A DNA stretch of 64,000 nt. Origin: Herbaspirillum sp. (GTDB lineage Bacteria; Pseudomonadota; Gammaproteobacteria; Burkholderiales; Burkholderiaceae_D). Location: positions 1 to 64,000 of the forward strand of contig NZ_JAGIBI010000007.1 of the NCBI RefSeq assembly GCF_017744395.1, read 5' to 3'. Under the pieces are notes generated by a model, which had not been told where the DNA came from, did not search any database, and worked only from the letters and a program-made list of their open reading frames with translations. The translations under genes and the position numbers were made by a program. Below, in pieces: positions 35,897-45,143 of this stretch; within the stretch, counting starts at the first letter, position 1, and each line of letters starts with the position of its first letter.

Positions 35897-36553
35897 TTAC
35901 GCCGGGTCTGCCGCCAGCGGCCGCGCCATCCAGTTCTTGAGCATGGACAGCATCGCGCCATACGCCGGCAGGAAGAACACCAGGCTGATGGCGATCTTGA
36001 AGCAGTAGTCCACCACCGCGATTTCCACCCAATGGGCGGCCATGAAGGGATCGTCGCTGCGCCAGAAGGCGATCGAAAAGAAGGCCAGGGTATCGCTGGC
36101 ATTGCCGAACAGCATGGACACCGAAGGCGCCAGCCACCAGCGCCGGCTGGCGCGCAGGCGGTTGAATACGTGCACGTCGAGGATCTGGCCCAGCGCGTAG
36201 GCCGTGAAGCTGGCCACGGCGATGCGCGCCACGAACAGGTTGAAATGCGCCAGCGCCGCGAAGCCTTGCCACTGGCCCATGTAGAACAGCGACGACACCA
36301 CGTAGGAGACGAACAGCGCCGGCAGCATCACCGCCAGGATGATGCGCCGGGCCAGCGGCGCGCCGAAGAAACGCACCGTCAGGTCGGTGGCCAGGAAGAT
36401 GAACGGAAAGCTGAACGCGCCCCAGGTGGTATGGAAGCCGAAGATCGCTACCGGCAACTGCACCAGGTAGTTGCTGGAAATGATCACCAGCAGGTGGAAC
36501 AGCGAAAGCCAGGCCAGCACAGCCGCGTGCCGGCGCCAATCAAAAGTTGTCAT
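35897..36553 (-). CDS. yhhQ: Queuosine precursor transporter (YhhQ/VUT family)
   Basis: A 218-residue inner-membrane protein of the YhhQ (queuosine precursor transporter) family with six or seven helices. In E. coli YhhQ imports preQ0 and preQ1 for tRNA queuosine modification. Family features include SNYLVQLPV, SFPFIFLATDLTVRFFG, SFTAYALGQILDVHVFN and MLFGNASDTLAFFSIAF. The ATG at 36553 is 5 bases from an AAAAAGG ribosome-binding site that is part of a preQ1-I riboswitch, which strongly supports both the start and the function. Confidence 0.95.
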   Translation of the reverse strand: MTTFDWRRHAAVLAWLSLFHLLVIISSNYLVQLPVAIFGFHTTWGAFSFPFIFLATDLTVRFFGAPLARRIILAVMLPALFVSYVVSSLFYMGQWQGFAALAHFNLFVARIAVASFTAYALGQILDVHVFNRLRASRRWWLAPSVSMLFGNASDTLAFFSIAFWRSDDPFMAAHWVEIAVVDYCFKIAISLVFFLPAYGAMLSMLKNWMARPLAADPA

Positions 36554-36558
36554 ATGGA

Positions 36559-36590
36559 CCTTTTTGATGAATGGGGTTAGGGAACCCATG
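36559..36590 (-). promoter_or_regulatory. preQ1-I riboswitch in the yhhQ leader
   Basis: Reading the minus strand from 36590: CATGGG opens stem P1, a loop TTCCCTAA follows, then CCCCAT closes P1, and an A-rich stretch TCATCAAAAAGG ends in the ribosome-binding site. The CCT of the loop can pair with AGG to form the H-type pseudoknot P2, and AACCCC keeps the preQ1-recognising C. The layout closely parallels the well-studied Thermoanaerobacter preQ1-I aptamer (GGGU...UAACCCC...AAGG). Ligand binding would hide the ribosome-binding site, so preQ1 should turn off translation of its own importer. Confidence 0.88.
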
Positions 36591-36707
36591 GATGGGCATC
36601 CGGCGCACGCGCGCGGGACGCGAAGAGGCGCTACTTTACCATACCGCGCCGGTCCCGCCCAGCGCCGGGGCCGGCCGCTCCCGCAAGCGGCGGGCGTTCC
36701 CGCCTGT

Positions 36708-36721
36708 TTGATGCATATCAA
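36708..36721. promoter_or_regulatory. FNR box upstream of hemN
   Basis: TTGATGCATATCAA is a perfect match to the FNR consensus TTGAT-N4-ATCAA. It lies about 135 bases before the hemN start and marks oxygen-responsive control by the Fnr encoded at 47543. Confidence 0.9.
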
Positions 36722-36856
36722 GGCACCCATCGCCCGCCGCGCCTATCCTGCAGTCTCCAACCAATCCCTGTTCGCCCGGCGAAGCGGCCCGCGGCGCGTT
36801 GCGCCTGTCGCGCATCCCGCCCGCCATCCTCCCGGGCGGCCGGCCAGGAGCATCGC

Positions 36857-38293
36857 ATGCAAGTCGTTTACCCGTCCCAGACGCCCGATTCCGCCAGCCT
36901 GGCTGGCATGAGCAAGAGCGTGCTGCGCAAGATGGACCAGCGCGGTCCGCGCTACACGTCCTATCCGACCGCCGACCGTTTCTCCGGCGACTTCGCCGTC
37001 GCCGACTACCTGCATGCGGTGTCCGACCGCCGCAGCATGAGCGCCTGGCGCGCCTTGTCGCTGTACCTGCATATCCCGTTCTGCGACACCATCTGCTACT
37101 ACTGCGCCTGCAACAAGATCGTCACCAGGAACCGCGCCAAGGCGGCGCTCTACCTGAGCTACCTGAAGCGCGAGATCAGCATGCAGGGTTCGCTGTTCTC
37201 CGGCATGAACCAGGTCGAGCAGCTGCACTTCGGCGGCGGCACGCCGACCTATTTGTCGGATGAGCAGATGGGCGACCTGATGGCGCACATCCGCTCCTGC
37301 TTCACGCTGGCCCCGGACAGCGTCGGCGAATATTCCATCGAGATCGATCCGCGCACGGTATCGGCCGCGCGCGTGCAGTCGCTGCGCGCGCAGGGCTTCA
37401 ACCGCATCAGCCTGGGCGTGCAGGACTTCGATCCCGACGTGCAGCGCGCGGTCAACCGCGTGCAATCCGAGCAGCAGACGCTGGAGATCATCCGCGCCGC
37501 GCGCGACGCCGGTTTCCGCTCGGTCAGCATCGACCTGATCTACGGCCTGCCAAAGCAGAACGTGATGTCGATGGTGCGCACGCTGTCCAAGGTGATCGCC
37601 GCCAGCCCCGACCGCATCGCCGTCTACAACTACGCCCACATGCCGCAACTGTTCAAGACGCAAAGGCAGATCCGCGAAGACGACCTGCCCGGCGCCGACA
37701 GCAAGCTCGACATGCTGTCGCTGTGCATCCGCCAGCTGACCGCGGCCGGCTACGTCTACATCGGCATGGACCATTTCGCCAAGCCCACCGACGACCTCGC
37801 CGTGGCCCAGCGCCAGGGCCGCCTGCACCGCAACTTCCAGGGCTACTCGACCCATTCCGAGACCGACCTGGTGGCCTGCGGCGTCTCGGCCATCAGCGCC
37901 GTGGGCGGCAGCTACAGCCAGAACGAGAAGACCCTGGACGGCTACTATGCGCGCCTGGAAAACGCCACGCTGCCGATCGCCCGCGGCATCCAGCTCGGCA
38001 TGGACGACGTGCTGCGGCGCCTGATCATCCAGCGCCTGATGTGCAACTTCGAACTGTCGATCAACTCCCTGGAGATCGCTTACCCGATCGTCTTCCGCGA
38101 ATACTTCGCGGCCGAGATGGAAAAGCTGCAGGCGCTGGAAGCGGAGGGCCTGATCAAGATCGAGCCCGAGTGGATCACGGTCGAACCCAAGGGCCGCCTG
38201 CTCATCCGCAACATCTGCATGGTGTTCGACCGCTACCTGGCGCAGGACCGCGAGAAGGCGGATGCGCCGCAGCGCTACTCGCAGACGGTTTGA
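36857..38293 (+). CDS. hemN: Oxygen-independent coproporphyrinogen III oxidase
   Basis: A 478-residue radical-SAM enzyme that converts coproporphyrinogen III to protoporphyrinogen IX without oxygen, for haem synthesis at low oxygen. The 4Fe-4S site Cys76-x3-Cys80-x2-Cys83 with the extra Cys85 is in LHIPFCDTICYYCACNK. FGGGTPTYLS (SAM-binding GGGTP), GVQDFDPDVQ and GMDHFAKPTDDLA are true HemN features, separating it from HemW. The FNR box at 36708 fits anaerobic induction. CAGGAGCATCGC precedes the ATG. The next gene begins 19 bases later. Confidence 0.97.
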   Translation: MQVVYPSQTPDSASLAGMSKSVLRKMDQRGPRYTSYPTADRFSGDFAVADYLHAVSDRRSMSAWRALSLYLHIPFCDTICYYCACNKIVTRNRAKAALYLSYLKREISMQGSLFSGMNQVEQLHFGGGTPTYLSDEQMGDLMAHIRSCFTLAPDSVGEYSIEIDPRTVSAARVQSLRAQGFNRISLGVQDFDPDVQRAVNRVQSEQQTLEIIRAARDAGFRSVSIDLIYGLPKQNVMSMVRTLSKVIAASPDRIAVYNYAHMPQLFKTQRQIREDDLPGADSKLDMLSLCIRQLTAAGYVYIGMDHFAKPTDDLAVAQRQGRLHRNFQGYSTHSETDLVACGVSAISAVGGSYSQNEKTLDGYYARLENATLPIARGIQLGMDDVLRRLIIQRLMCNFELSINSLEIAYPIVFREYFAAEMEKLQALEAEGLIKIEPEWITVEPKGRLLIRNICMVFDRYLAQDREKADAPQRYSQTV

Positions 38294-38312
38294 GCCGCCG
38301 GGAGCGCGAGCC

Positions 38313-39110
38313 TTGAACCTCTTCCCGGTTTTCCTGGTGGGCCTGATGGGCAGTGTCCATTGCGTGGCCATGTGCGGCGGCATCGTCGGCGCGCTCAGTT
38401 CCGCCGCCCCCGGGAAGCCGGCCTATGCGGGGGGCCGCGTCATCGCCATCAAGACCGTTCCAACCGCCGGCGCCGCCATCGGCGAGCTGGCCCGCGTGCT
38501 GTGCTACAACGCCGGACGCCTGGCCAGCTATGCGGCCGCCGGCGCGCTGGCGGGCGGCATCGCCTCCGGCCTGCTGCGCGGCGCCGATGTGCTGGGCTGG
38601 ATGTCGCCGCTGCAGCGCGCCGCCTACGTCGCGGCCAACCTGATCCTGGTGCTGCTGGGGCTGTACCTGACGCAATGGTGGGGCGTCCTGGCGCGCCTCG
38701 AACATTTCGGGCAGGCGCTGTGGGCGCGGCTGCGGCCGCTGGCCATGCGGCTGGTTCCGGTCGATAGCCAAGCCAAGGCGCTGCTGCTGGGCAGCCTGTG
38801 GGGCTGGCTGCCGTGCGGCATGGTCTACAGCGTACTGTTGACCGCCATGCTGTCCGGCGACGCCGCCAGCGGCGCGCTCACCATGCTGGCTTTCGGCGCC
38901 GGCACCCTGCCGGTGCTGATGGCGGCAGGGCTGTCTGGCGAACGCCTGCGGTCCTTGGCCGCGCATCCATCCTGGCGCCGCGGCGCCGGGCTGGCGGTGC
39001 TGGCCTTCGGCGTACTGGGCCTGCTGCGCGCGGCCGGAATCGGCGGCCTCGGCATCGCCCAGGGATGGCTCGACGTGTTGTGTGTCACGCCGCATGGAGG
39101 CGCGCGATGA
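38313..39110 (+). CDS. TauE/SafE-DsbD-like membrane protein of the ccoI operon
   Basis: A 265-residue inner-membrane protein with about six helices, of the sulfite-exporter TauE/SafE or UreH/DsbD_2-like family that is regularly encoded beside ccoI. The motif GSVHCVAMCGGIVGAL near the N-terminus is typical. In this context it is suspected to help copper or thiol supply for cbb3 oxidase assembly. No ATG fits; the TTG at 38313 (MNLFPVFLVG) has GGGAGCGCGAG upstream. The stop overlaps the ccoI start (ATGA), so the two are translationally coupled. Confidence 0.85.
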   Translation: MNLFPVFLVGLMGSVHCVAMCGGIVGALSSAAPGKPAYAGGRVIAIKTVPTAGAAIGELARVLCYNAGRLASYAAAGALAGGIASGLLRGADVLGWMSPLQRAAYVAANLILVLLGLYLTQWWGVLARLEHFGQALWARLRPLAMRLVPVDSQAKALLLGSLWGWLPCGMVYSVLLTAMLSGDAASGALTMLAFGAGTLPVLMAAGLSGERLRSLAAHPSWRRGAGLAVLAFGVLGLLRAAGIGGLGIAQGWLDVLCVTPHGGAR

Positions 39111-41602
39111 GCATAGCGAAGGCGGAGAGACAACCGTGTTTCCATTGCGGCCAGCCGGTGCCGGCCGGCGAACCGCTGCAACTGCTCATCGGCGGCGCGC
39201 CGCGCGAGCTGTGCTGCGTCGGCTGCCGCAGCGTGGCGCAACTGATCGTCGACAGCGGCTGCGAAGATTTCTACCTGCGGCGCAGCGCCCCTTCCGCGCG
39301 CGTCGATCCCGAACAATTGCTGCCGGACGAACTGGCGCTGGCCGACCTGCCCGCCGGCCCGGACTTTCCCGGCGATAGCGGGGCGGCCGATCTGCTGCTG
39401 TCGGTGGACGGCTTGCGCTGTTCGGCTTGCGTGTGGCTGATCGAGCGCTACCTGGCGCGCCTGCCCGGCGTGCTGGCGGCCGAGATGAACGTCGCCACCG
39501 GTCGCCTGCGCGTGCGGCGCGATCCGGCCCTGTGCCCGGTTTCGGCGGTGCTGCGCGGCTTGCGCGCGCTGGGCTACACCGCCTATCCCTTCGACCCGCT
39601 GCGGCAGGGCGAGCAGGCGCGGCGCGCCGCACGCCGGCTGTTCCGCCAGATGTTCGTGGCCGGCATGTCCATGATGCAGGTGATGATGTATGCGGTGCCG
39701 GCCTACCTCAGCAGCGACGGCATCGATCCCGAGATGATGGCGCTGATGCGCTGGGCCAGCCTGTTCCTGACCATTCCCGCAGTGTTCTATTCGGCCTTGC
39801 CGTTCTTCGCCGGCGCCTGGGCCGGCCTGCGCGCGCGCAGGCCGGGCATGGACCTGCCGGTGGCCATCGGCATCGCCGCCGCCTTTGCCGCCAGTACGGT
39901 CGCCACCTTCCGCGGCACGGGCGAGATCTGGTTCGACAGCGTCAGCATGTTCATCTTCCTGCTGCTGGCCAGCCGTTATCTTGAGGCGGCGGCGCGGCGC
40001 CGTTCGGCCGGCGCGCTGGAACGCATGCACCAGACCTTCCCGGCCTCGGCGCTATTGCTGGCCGCTTATCCGCACAGCCGTGAGGCCACGCTGGTGCCGG
40101 CCGCCCGGCTCAAGCCCGGCGACGTGATCCTGGCGCGGCCGGGGGATACCATCGCGGCAGATGCCGAATTGATCGAAGGGGAGGCCGCGCTGGACCTGTC
40201 CCTGCTGTCCGGAGAAAGCCGCCCGCAGCGCCTGCAGGCCGGGCAGGAAGCGCCGGGCGGGGCGGTCAACCTGAATCATCCGCTGTTGCTGCGGGTCGTG
40301 CGCGCCACCCGCGAGAGCACGCTGGCGGCTATTACCCGCCTGGCCGAGCAGGCCGGCGCCGGCAAGCCGGCCCTGGCGCAGTGGGCCGATGTCGTGGCGG
40401 CGCGCTTCGTATTGATGCTGCTGGCGCTGGCGGCGGCGACCTTCCTGGCCTGGCAATTGATCGACCCGGCGCAGGCCTGGCCGACCGCCATCGCGGTGCT
40501 GGTGGTGTCCTGCCCGTGCGCCTTGTCGCTGGCCACGCCATCGGCGCTGGCGGCGGCCGCCGACCGCCTGTTGCGCGAGGGCACGCTGGTGGTGCGCGGC
40601 AATGTGCTGGAAACCCTGAGCCGCGCCGATGTCGCGGTGTTCGACAAGACCGGCACGCTGACCCAGGGCCGGCCGCGCCTGGTGCAATCGCAGCGCTTGG
40701 GATTGCTGGATGACGCGCAAGTGCTGGCGATTGTCGCGGCGATGGAGCGCGGCAGCCTGCATCCGCTGGCAAAGGCTTTGAACGAGGAGGCCGAACGGCG
40801 CGGGATCGCTGTGGTTCCTTGCGGGAATGTGCAGTCTTTCGCCGGCGCCGGCATGCAAGGCGAGATCGGCGGGCGCCGCCACCGCATCGGTGCGCAGGCG
40901 TTCGTGGCCGAATTGAGCGGCAGCCTGCCGCCGGGTTTGCCCGGTTCGGCCGTCCCCGGCGCCGGCAGCGTCTACCTGGGCGACGAGCATGGCTGGCTGG
41001 CGCGTTTCGACCTGGCCGACAGTTTGCGCCCGGATGCCGCCGCCACCGTGGCGGCCTTTCGCGCGCGCGGGGTGCGCACCGTGCTGCTGAGCGGCGACCA
41101 GGCCGACGTATGCGCCGCGGTCGGCGCCCAGGCCGGCGTCGACCAGGTGGTGGCGCAATGTTCGCCGCAGCGGAAACTGGAATACGTGCAGGCGCTGCAG
41201 CAGGGCGGGGCGGTGGTGGCTATCGTCGGCGACGGCATCAACGATGCCGCCATGCTGCGCGCGGCCGACGTGTCGTTCGCCATGGGCCGCGGCGCCGCGC
41301 TGGCGCAGGCCAGCGCCGACGCGGTGGTGATGTCGGACCGGCTGCAAGCGGTGGCCGATTGCGCGCAGACGGCCGCGCGCGCCATGCGCGTGGTGCGGCA
41401 GAACCTGGCATGGGCCACGGCCTACAACCTGCTGGCGATCCCCGCGGCGGCGTTCGGCTGGCTCGATCCCTGGATGTCGGCGGTGGGGATGTCCCTGAGT
41501 TCGCTGCTGGTGGTGGGCAATGCCCTGCGCCTGAGCCGGGCGCGCCGGCAGCCGGCCGGCCCGGCCGCGGCAGCGCTGCCGGCATGGGAAGGAGCGCGCT
41601 GA
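39107..41602 (+). CDS. ccoI: Copper-transporting P-type ATPase CcoI/FixI
   Basis: An 831-residue P1B-type ATPase that supplies copper for CcoN maturation. The N-terminus has CcoI-type extra cysteines (Cys11/Cys14, and CCVGC at 36-40), then a heavy-metal-associated domain with Cys105-x2-Cys108. The membrane CPC motif is at 469-471 (SCPCALSLATPSAL), the phosphorylated Asp513 in DKTGTLT, HPLAKAL, and GDGINDAAML. It starts ATG at 39107 overlapping the upstream stop, and its stop overlaps ccoS (TGATG). The order ccoI-ccoS-ccoNOQP differs from the classical rhizobial fixNOQP-fixGHIS. Confidence 0.96.
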   Translation: MSIAKAERQPCFHCGQPVPAGEPLQLLIGGAPRELCCVGCRSVAQLIVDSGCEDFYLRRSAPSARVDPEQLLPDELALADLPAGPDFPGDSGAADLLLSVDGLRCSACVWLIERYLARLPGVLAAEMNVATGRLRVRRDPALCPVSAVLRGLRALGYTAYPFDPLRQGEQARRAARRLFRQMFVAGMSMMQVMMYAVPAYLSSDGIDPEMMALMRWASLFLTIPAVFYSALPFFAGAWAGLRARRPGMDLPVAIGIAAAFAASTVATFRGTGEIWFDSVSMFIFLLLASRYLEAAARRRSAGALERMHQTFPASALLLAAYPHSREATLVPAARLKPGDVILARPGDTIAADAELIEGEAALDLSLLSGESRPQRLQAGQEAPGGAVNLNHPLLLRVVRATRESTLAAITRLAEQAGAGKPALAQWADVVAARFVLMLLALAAATFLAWQLIDPAQAWPTAIAVLVVSCPCALSLATPSALAAAADRLLREGTLVVRGNVLETLSRADVAVFDKTGTLTQGRPRLVQSQRLGLLDDAQVLAIVAAMERGSLHPLAKALNEEAERRGIAVVPCGNVQSFAGAGMQGEIGGRRHRIGAQAFVAELSGSLPPGLPGSAVPGAGSVYLGDEHGWLARFDLADSLRPDAAATVAAFRARGVRTVLLSGDQADVCAAVGAQAGVDQVVAQCSPQRKLEYVQALQQGGAVVAIVGDGINDAAMLRAADVSFAMGRGAALAQASADAVVMSDRLQAVADCAQTAARAMRVVRQNLAWATAYNLLAIPAAAFGWLDPWMSAVGMSLSSLLVVGNALRLSRARRQPAGPAAAALPAWEGAR

Positions 41603-41775
41603 TGGAGGCGCTGTATGTGCTGATCCCGCTGAGCACCGTGCTGGTGTTCCTGGCGATCGGGGTTTTCTTCCGCGCCAGCGACGGCGGTCAGTTCGACGAC
41701 CTGGAAGGGCCGGCGCTGCGGATCCTGCATGACGACGACAGCCCGGTCGCCGCCGATGACCAGGCGGCAGGGTAG
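41602..41775 (+). CDS. ccoS: cbb3-type cytochrome oxidase assembly protein CcoS
   Basis: A 57-residue single-span membrane protein. The helix ([20 protein letters not shown]) is followed by the family signature [18 protein letters not shown]. CcoS is needed for cofactor insertion into cbb3 oxidase. Its start overlaps the ccoI stop by one base, so the pair is coupled. The FNR box and promoter for ccoN lie immediately downstream. Confidence 0.95.
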   Translation: MEALYVLIPLSTVLVFLAIGVFFRASDGGQFDDLEGPALRILHDDDSPVAADDQAAG

Positions 41776-41813
41776 CCGGGTTCCCGCCTTTTCCCCCTTT
41801 GTTTTTCCCCATT

Positions 41814-41827
41814 TTGATGCATGTCAA
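41814..41827. promoter_or_regulatory. FNR box upstream of ccoN
   Basis: TTGATGCATGTCAA matches TTGAT-N4-ATCAA with a single mismatch in the second half. It is 66 bases ahead of the ccoN GTG, a good position for Class II activation. Confidence 0.88.
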
Positions 41828-41893
41828 TGCCCGCCGGGGGCGCCCTCCGTAAGCTGGCAGCGGACAAGTACTCAACATAGCGGGGAGAGTTTC

Positions 41894-43321
41894 GTGAGCA
41901 AAGACAATAGCTACAACTACAAGGTGGTGCGCCAGTTTACGGTGGCGACCATCCTGTGGGGCGTAGTCGGGATGCTGGTGGGGGTGATCATCGCCGCCCA
42001 GCTGGCATGGCCCGAACTGAACATGGGGATTCCCTGGCTGAGCTTCGGCCGGCTGCGGCCCCTGCATACCAACGCGGTGATCTTCGCCTTCGGCGGCAGC
42101 GCGCTGATGGCGACGTCCTACTATGTCGTGCAGCGCACCTGCCAGGTGCGGCTGTTTTCCGACTTCCTGGCCGCCTTCACTTTCTGGGGCTGGCAGCTCG
42201 TGATCGTGGCCGCTGCCATTACGTTGCCGATGGGCCTGACCCGCGGCAAGGAATACGCCGAACTCGAATGGCCCATCACCATCCTGATCGCCGTGGTGTG
42301 GGTGGCCTACGCGGTGGTGTTCTTCGGCACCATCGTCAAGCGCCGGGTGCAGCACATCTATGTGGCCAACTGGTTCTACGGCGCCTTCATCATCGCGGTG
42401 GCGCTCCTGCACATCGTCAACGGCATCAGCATGCCGGCCACGCTGACCAAGTCCTACTCGGCCTACAGCGGCGCGCAGGACGCGATGATCCAGTGGTGGT
42501 ACGGCCACAACGCGGTGGGCTTTTTCCTCACGGCCGGCTTCCTGGGCATGATGTATTACTTCATCCCCAAGCAGGTCAACAAGCCTGTGTATTCGTACCG
42601 CCTGTCGATCGTGCACTTCTGGGCGCTGATCTTCACCTACATGTGGGCCGGCCCGCACCACCTGCACTACACCGCGCTGCCCGACTGGACCCAGTCGCTG
42701 GGCATGGTGTTCTCGCTGATCCTGCTGGCGCCGTCCTGGGGCGGCATGATCAACGGCATGATGACGCTGTCGGGCGCCTGGCACCAGTTGCGCACCGACC
42801 CTATCCTGAAGTTCCTGGTGGTGTCGCTGTCCTTCTACGGCATGGCCACCTTCGAAGGCCCGATGATGGCCATCAAGACCGTCAACGCCTTGTCGCACTA
42901 CACCGATTGGACCATCGGCCACGTCCACTCCGGCGCCCTGGGCTGGGTCGGCTTCATCACCATGGGCTCGATGTACTACCTGATCCCGCGGCTGTCCGGC
43001 AAGACCGAGATGTGGCGCAAGGATCTGGTGGAAATCCACTTCTGGGTCGCCACCATCGGCATCGTGCTCTACATCGCCGCCATGTGGATCGCCGGCGTGA
43101 TGCAAGGCCTGATGTGGCGCGCGGTCAACAGCGACGGCACGCTCACCTACACCTTCGTGGAAAGCGTCAAGGCCACCTATCCGTATTACGTGATCCGCCT
43201 CATCGGCGGGCTGATGTACCTGTCCGGCATGCTGATCATGGCCTACAACACGGTGCGCACCATGTGGGGCGCCAAGCTGGCGCACGCGCCGATTCCTGCC
43301 GTGGCCAACGCTGCGCACTGA
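41894..43321 (+). CDS. ccoN: cbb3-type cytochrome c oxidase subunit I
   Basis: The 475-residue 12-helix catalytic subunit of the high-affinity cbb3 terminal oxidase, reducing oxygen at low tension and pumping protons. Haem and copper ligands are visible: RPLHTNAV (haem b), [11 protein letters not shown] (CuB), WAGPHHLHY (CuB), and [10 protein letters not shown] (haem b3 and b). The GTG at 41894 ([12 protein letters not shown]) has GGGGAGAG upstream; no nearby in-frame ATG suits. First gene of the ccoNOQP operon, under the FNR box at 41814. Confidence 0.97.
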   Translation: MSKDNSYNYKVVRQFTVATILWGVVGMLVGVIIAAQLAWPELNMGIPWLSFGRLRPLHTNAVIFAFGGSALMATSYYVVQRTCQVRLFSDFLAAFTFWGWQLVIVAAAITLPMGLTRGKEYAELEWPITILIAVVWVAYAVVFFGTIVKRRVQHIYVANWFYGAFIIAVALLHIVNGISMPATLTKSYSAYSGAQDAMIQWWYGHNAVGFFLTAGFLGMMYYFIPKQVNKPVYSYRLSIVHFWALIFTYMWAGPHHLHYTALPDWTQSLGMVFSLILLAPSWGGMINGMMTLSGAWHQLRTDPILKFLVVSLSFYGMATFEGPMMAIKTVNALSHYTDWTIGHVHSGALGWVGFITMGSMYYLIPRLSGKTEMWRKDLVEIHFWVATIGIVLYIAAMWIAGVMQGLMWRAVNSDGTLTYTFVESVKATYPYYVIRLIGGLMYLSGMLIMAYNTVRTMWGAKLAHAPIPAVANAAH

Positions 43322-43333
43322 TTGGGGGAAAGA

Positions 43334-43948
43334 ATGAAGTTTTCACATGAATGGATCGAGAAGAATCCCTGGCTGCTGATCGGGCTGGTGGTGCTGGTGG
43401 TGAGCATCGGCGGGCTGGCCGAGATCGTGCCGCTGTTCTTCCAGAAATCGACCACCGAGCCGATCGCCGGGCTAACGCCCTATCCGGCGCTGCGCCTGGC
43501 CGGGCGCGACATCTACATCCGCGAAGGCTGCTACAACTGCCACTCGCAGATGATCCGGCCACTGCGCGCCGAAACCGAGCGCTACGGCCACTATTCGGTG
43601 GCCGGCGAGTCGGTCTACGACCGCCCGTTCCAGTGGGGCTCAAAGCGCACCGGCCCCGACCTGGCCCGCGTGGGCGGCCGCTACAGCGACGAATGGCACC
43701 GTGCTCACCTGCACAATCCGCGCGACATGGTGCCGGAGTCCAACATGCCGGCCTACCCGTGGCTGGAGCAGACCAGGCTGGACCGCTACGACATCGTCTC
43801 GCGCATGCGCGCCTTGCAGCGCCTGGGCGACCCCTACACCGAAGAAGAGATCAAGCAAGCCCCGGCCGCGCTGGCCGGCAAGACCGAGCAGGATGCGCTG
43901 ATCGCCTACCTGCAGGAACTGGGCGTACTGATCAAGGCGGAGAGATAA
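43334..43948 (+). CDS. ccoO: cbb3-type cytochrome c oxidase subunit II (mono-haem)
   Basis: A 204-residue membrane-anchored cytochrome c. One N-terminal helix (about residues 12-30) precedes the haem c site Cys66-x2-Cys69-His70 ([14 protein letters not shown]). A conserved Met in SNMPAYPWL is the distal ligand candidate. It passes electrons from CcoP to CcoN. The ATG at 43334 follows GGGGGAAAGA; 12 bases separate it from ccoN. Confidence 0.97.
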   Translation: MKFSHEWIEKNPWLLIGLVVLVVSIGGLAEIVPLFFQKSTTEPIAGLTPYPALRLAGRDIYIREGCYNCHSQMIRPLRAETERYGHYSVAGESVYDRPFQWGSKRTGPDLARVGGRYSDEWHRAHLHNPRDMVPESNMPAYPWLEQTRLDRYDIVSRMRALQRLGDPYTEEEIKQAPAALAGKTEQDALIAYLQELGVLIKAER

Positions 43949-43952
43949 GAAC

Positions 43953-44150
43953 ATGGACATCGATTTCCTGACTGACGCGCGCAGCCTGATCACGCTGGCC
44001 AGCTTCGTCACCTTTGCCGGCATCATCTGGTGGACCTACGTCAGCCACAAGCCGGCCGATTTCAACCAGGCGGCGATGCTGCCGTTCGCCGATGGCGACA
44101 TCGGCCAGCCGGCCCCGGCCGAGCAGGATGGGGAGGCGCGCCATGGCTGA
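43953..44150 (+). CDS. ccoQ: cbb3-type oxidase subunit IV CcoQ
   Basis: A 65-residue single-helix protein (ITLASFVTFAGIIWWTYV, about residues 12-30) with the family's acidic, flexible C-terminus. CcoQ stabilises the cbb3 complex, especially in oxygen. It starts 4 bases after the ccoO stop and overlaps ccoP by 8 bases. Confidence 0.93.
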   Translation: MDIDFLTDARSLITLASFVTFAGIIWWTYVSHKPADFNQAAMLPFADGDIGQPAPAEQDGEARHG

Positions 44151-45075
44151 TTTCACCAGCGGTTTCTGGAACATCTGGATCGTCGTGCTGACGGTGCTGG
44201 GCATCATCGGCTGCGCCTTGCTGCTGTGGCAGCAATCGACCTGGAAGGTCAAGAAGGGCGAGCAGCCCGGCGCCGGCGCCACCACCGGCCACGTCTGGGA
44301 TGAAGACCTGACCGAATTGAACAACCCGCTGCCGCGCTGGTGGATGTGGCTGTTCTACCTGACCATCGTCTTTTCGGTCGGCTACCTGGTGGTGTATCCC
44401 GGCCTGGGCAACTTCGCCGGCACGCTGGGCTGGAAGTCGACCGCCGAGCACGACGACGATGTGCGCGCGGCCAACGCCAAGTACGGCCCGCTGTTCGACA
44501 ATTACCTGAAGCAGGACCTGAAGCAGGTCGCCGCCGATCCGCAGGCCCATGCCATCGGCGAGCGCCTGTTCCTGACCTACTGCGCGCAATGCCACGGCTC
44601 CGACGCGCGCGGCAACAAGGGCTTTCCCAACCTGACCGACGACGACTGGCTGCACGGCGGCGCGCCCGAGACCATCAAGGAAACCATCATGAAGGGCCGC
44701 CACGGCGTCATGCCGCCGATGGGCGCCGCGCTGGGTTCGGACAAGGATGTCGACAACGTCGCCAACTACGTGCTGAGCCTGTCGGACTCCACCCATGACC
44801 CGATCAAGGCCGAACTCGGCAAGTCCAGGTTCGGCGCCTGCATGGCTTGCCACGGCGCCGGCGGCAAGGGCAACCAGGCGCTCGGCGCGCCCAACCTGTC
44901 GGACAAGATCTGGCTTTACGGCGGCAGCATCGACACCATCAAGGAAACCATCACCAAGGGCCGCGACAACACCATGCCGGCCTTCGGCGAGTTCCTTGGC
45001 GAACCCAAGGTGCATGTGCTGGCGGCGTATGTGTGGAGCTTGTCGAACCGGCCGAGCAATGCGGCGGCGAAGTAA
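44143..45075 (+). CDS. ccoP: cbb3-type cytochrome c oxidase subunit III (di-haem)
   Basis: A 310-residue di-haem cytochrome c that accepts electrons from soluble cytochromes. Two hydrophobic segments (about residues 8-29 and 66-86) precede the haem sites Cys147-x2-Cys150-His151 (YCAQCHGSD) and Cys233-x2-Cys236-His237 (ACMACHGAG). The NPLPRWW sequence between the helices is the CcoP signature. The ATG at 44143 overlaps ccoQ. Confidence 0.97.
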   Translation: MADFTSGFWNIWIVVLTVLGIIGCALLLWQQSTWKVKKGEQPGAGATTGHVWDEDLTELNNPLPRWWMWLFYLTIVFSVGYLVVYPGLGNFAGTLGWKSTAEHDDDVRAANAKYGPLFDNYLKQDLKQVAADPQAHAIGERLFLTYCAQCHGSDARGNKGFPNLTDDDWLHGGAPETIKETIMKGRHGVMPPMGAALGSDKDVDNVANYVLSLSDSTHDPIKAELGKSRFGACMACHGAGGKGNQALGAPNLSDKIWLYGGSIDTIKETITKGRDNTMPAFGEFLGEPKVHVLAAYVWSLSNRPSNAAAK

Positions 45076-45143
45076 TGCCGCGCCGTCGTCCTGGCGAAAG
45101 CCGGGATGGCCGCGTGCGAACTGAAGGCAGATCGGGCAAGACC

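Noticed and set aside
40052-43318. A very long open frame antisense to ccoI and ccoN
   Set aside because: It is an effect of high GC and codon bias on the opposite strand; composition is His/Arg/Gln-rich with no domains, and the sense genes are unambiguous.
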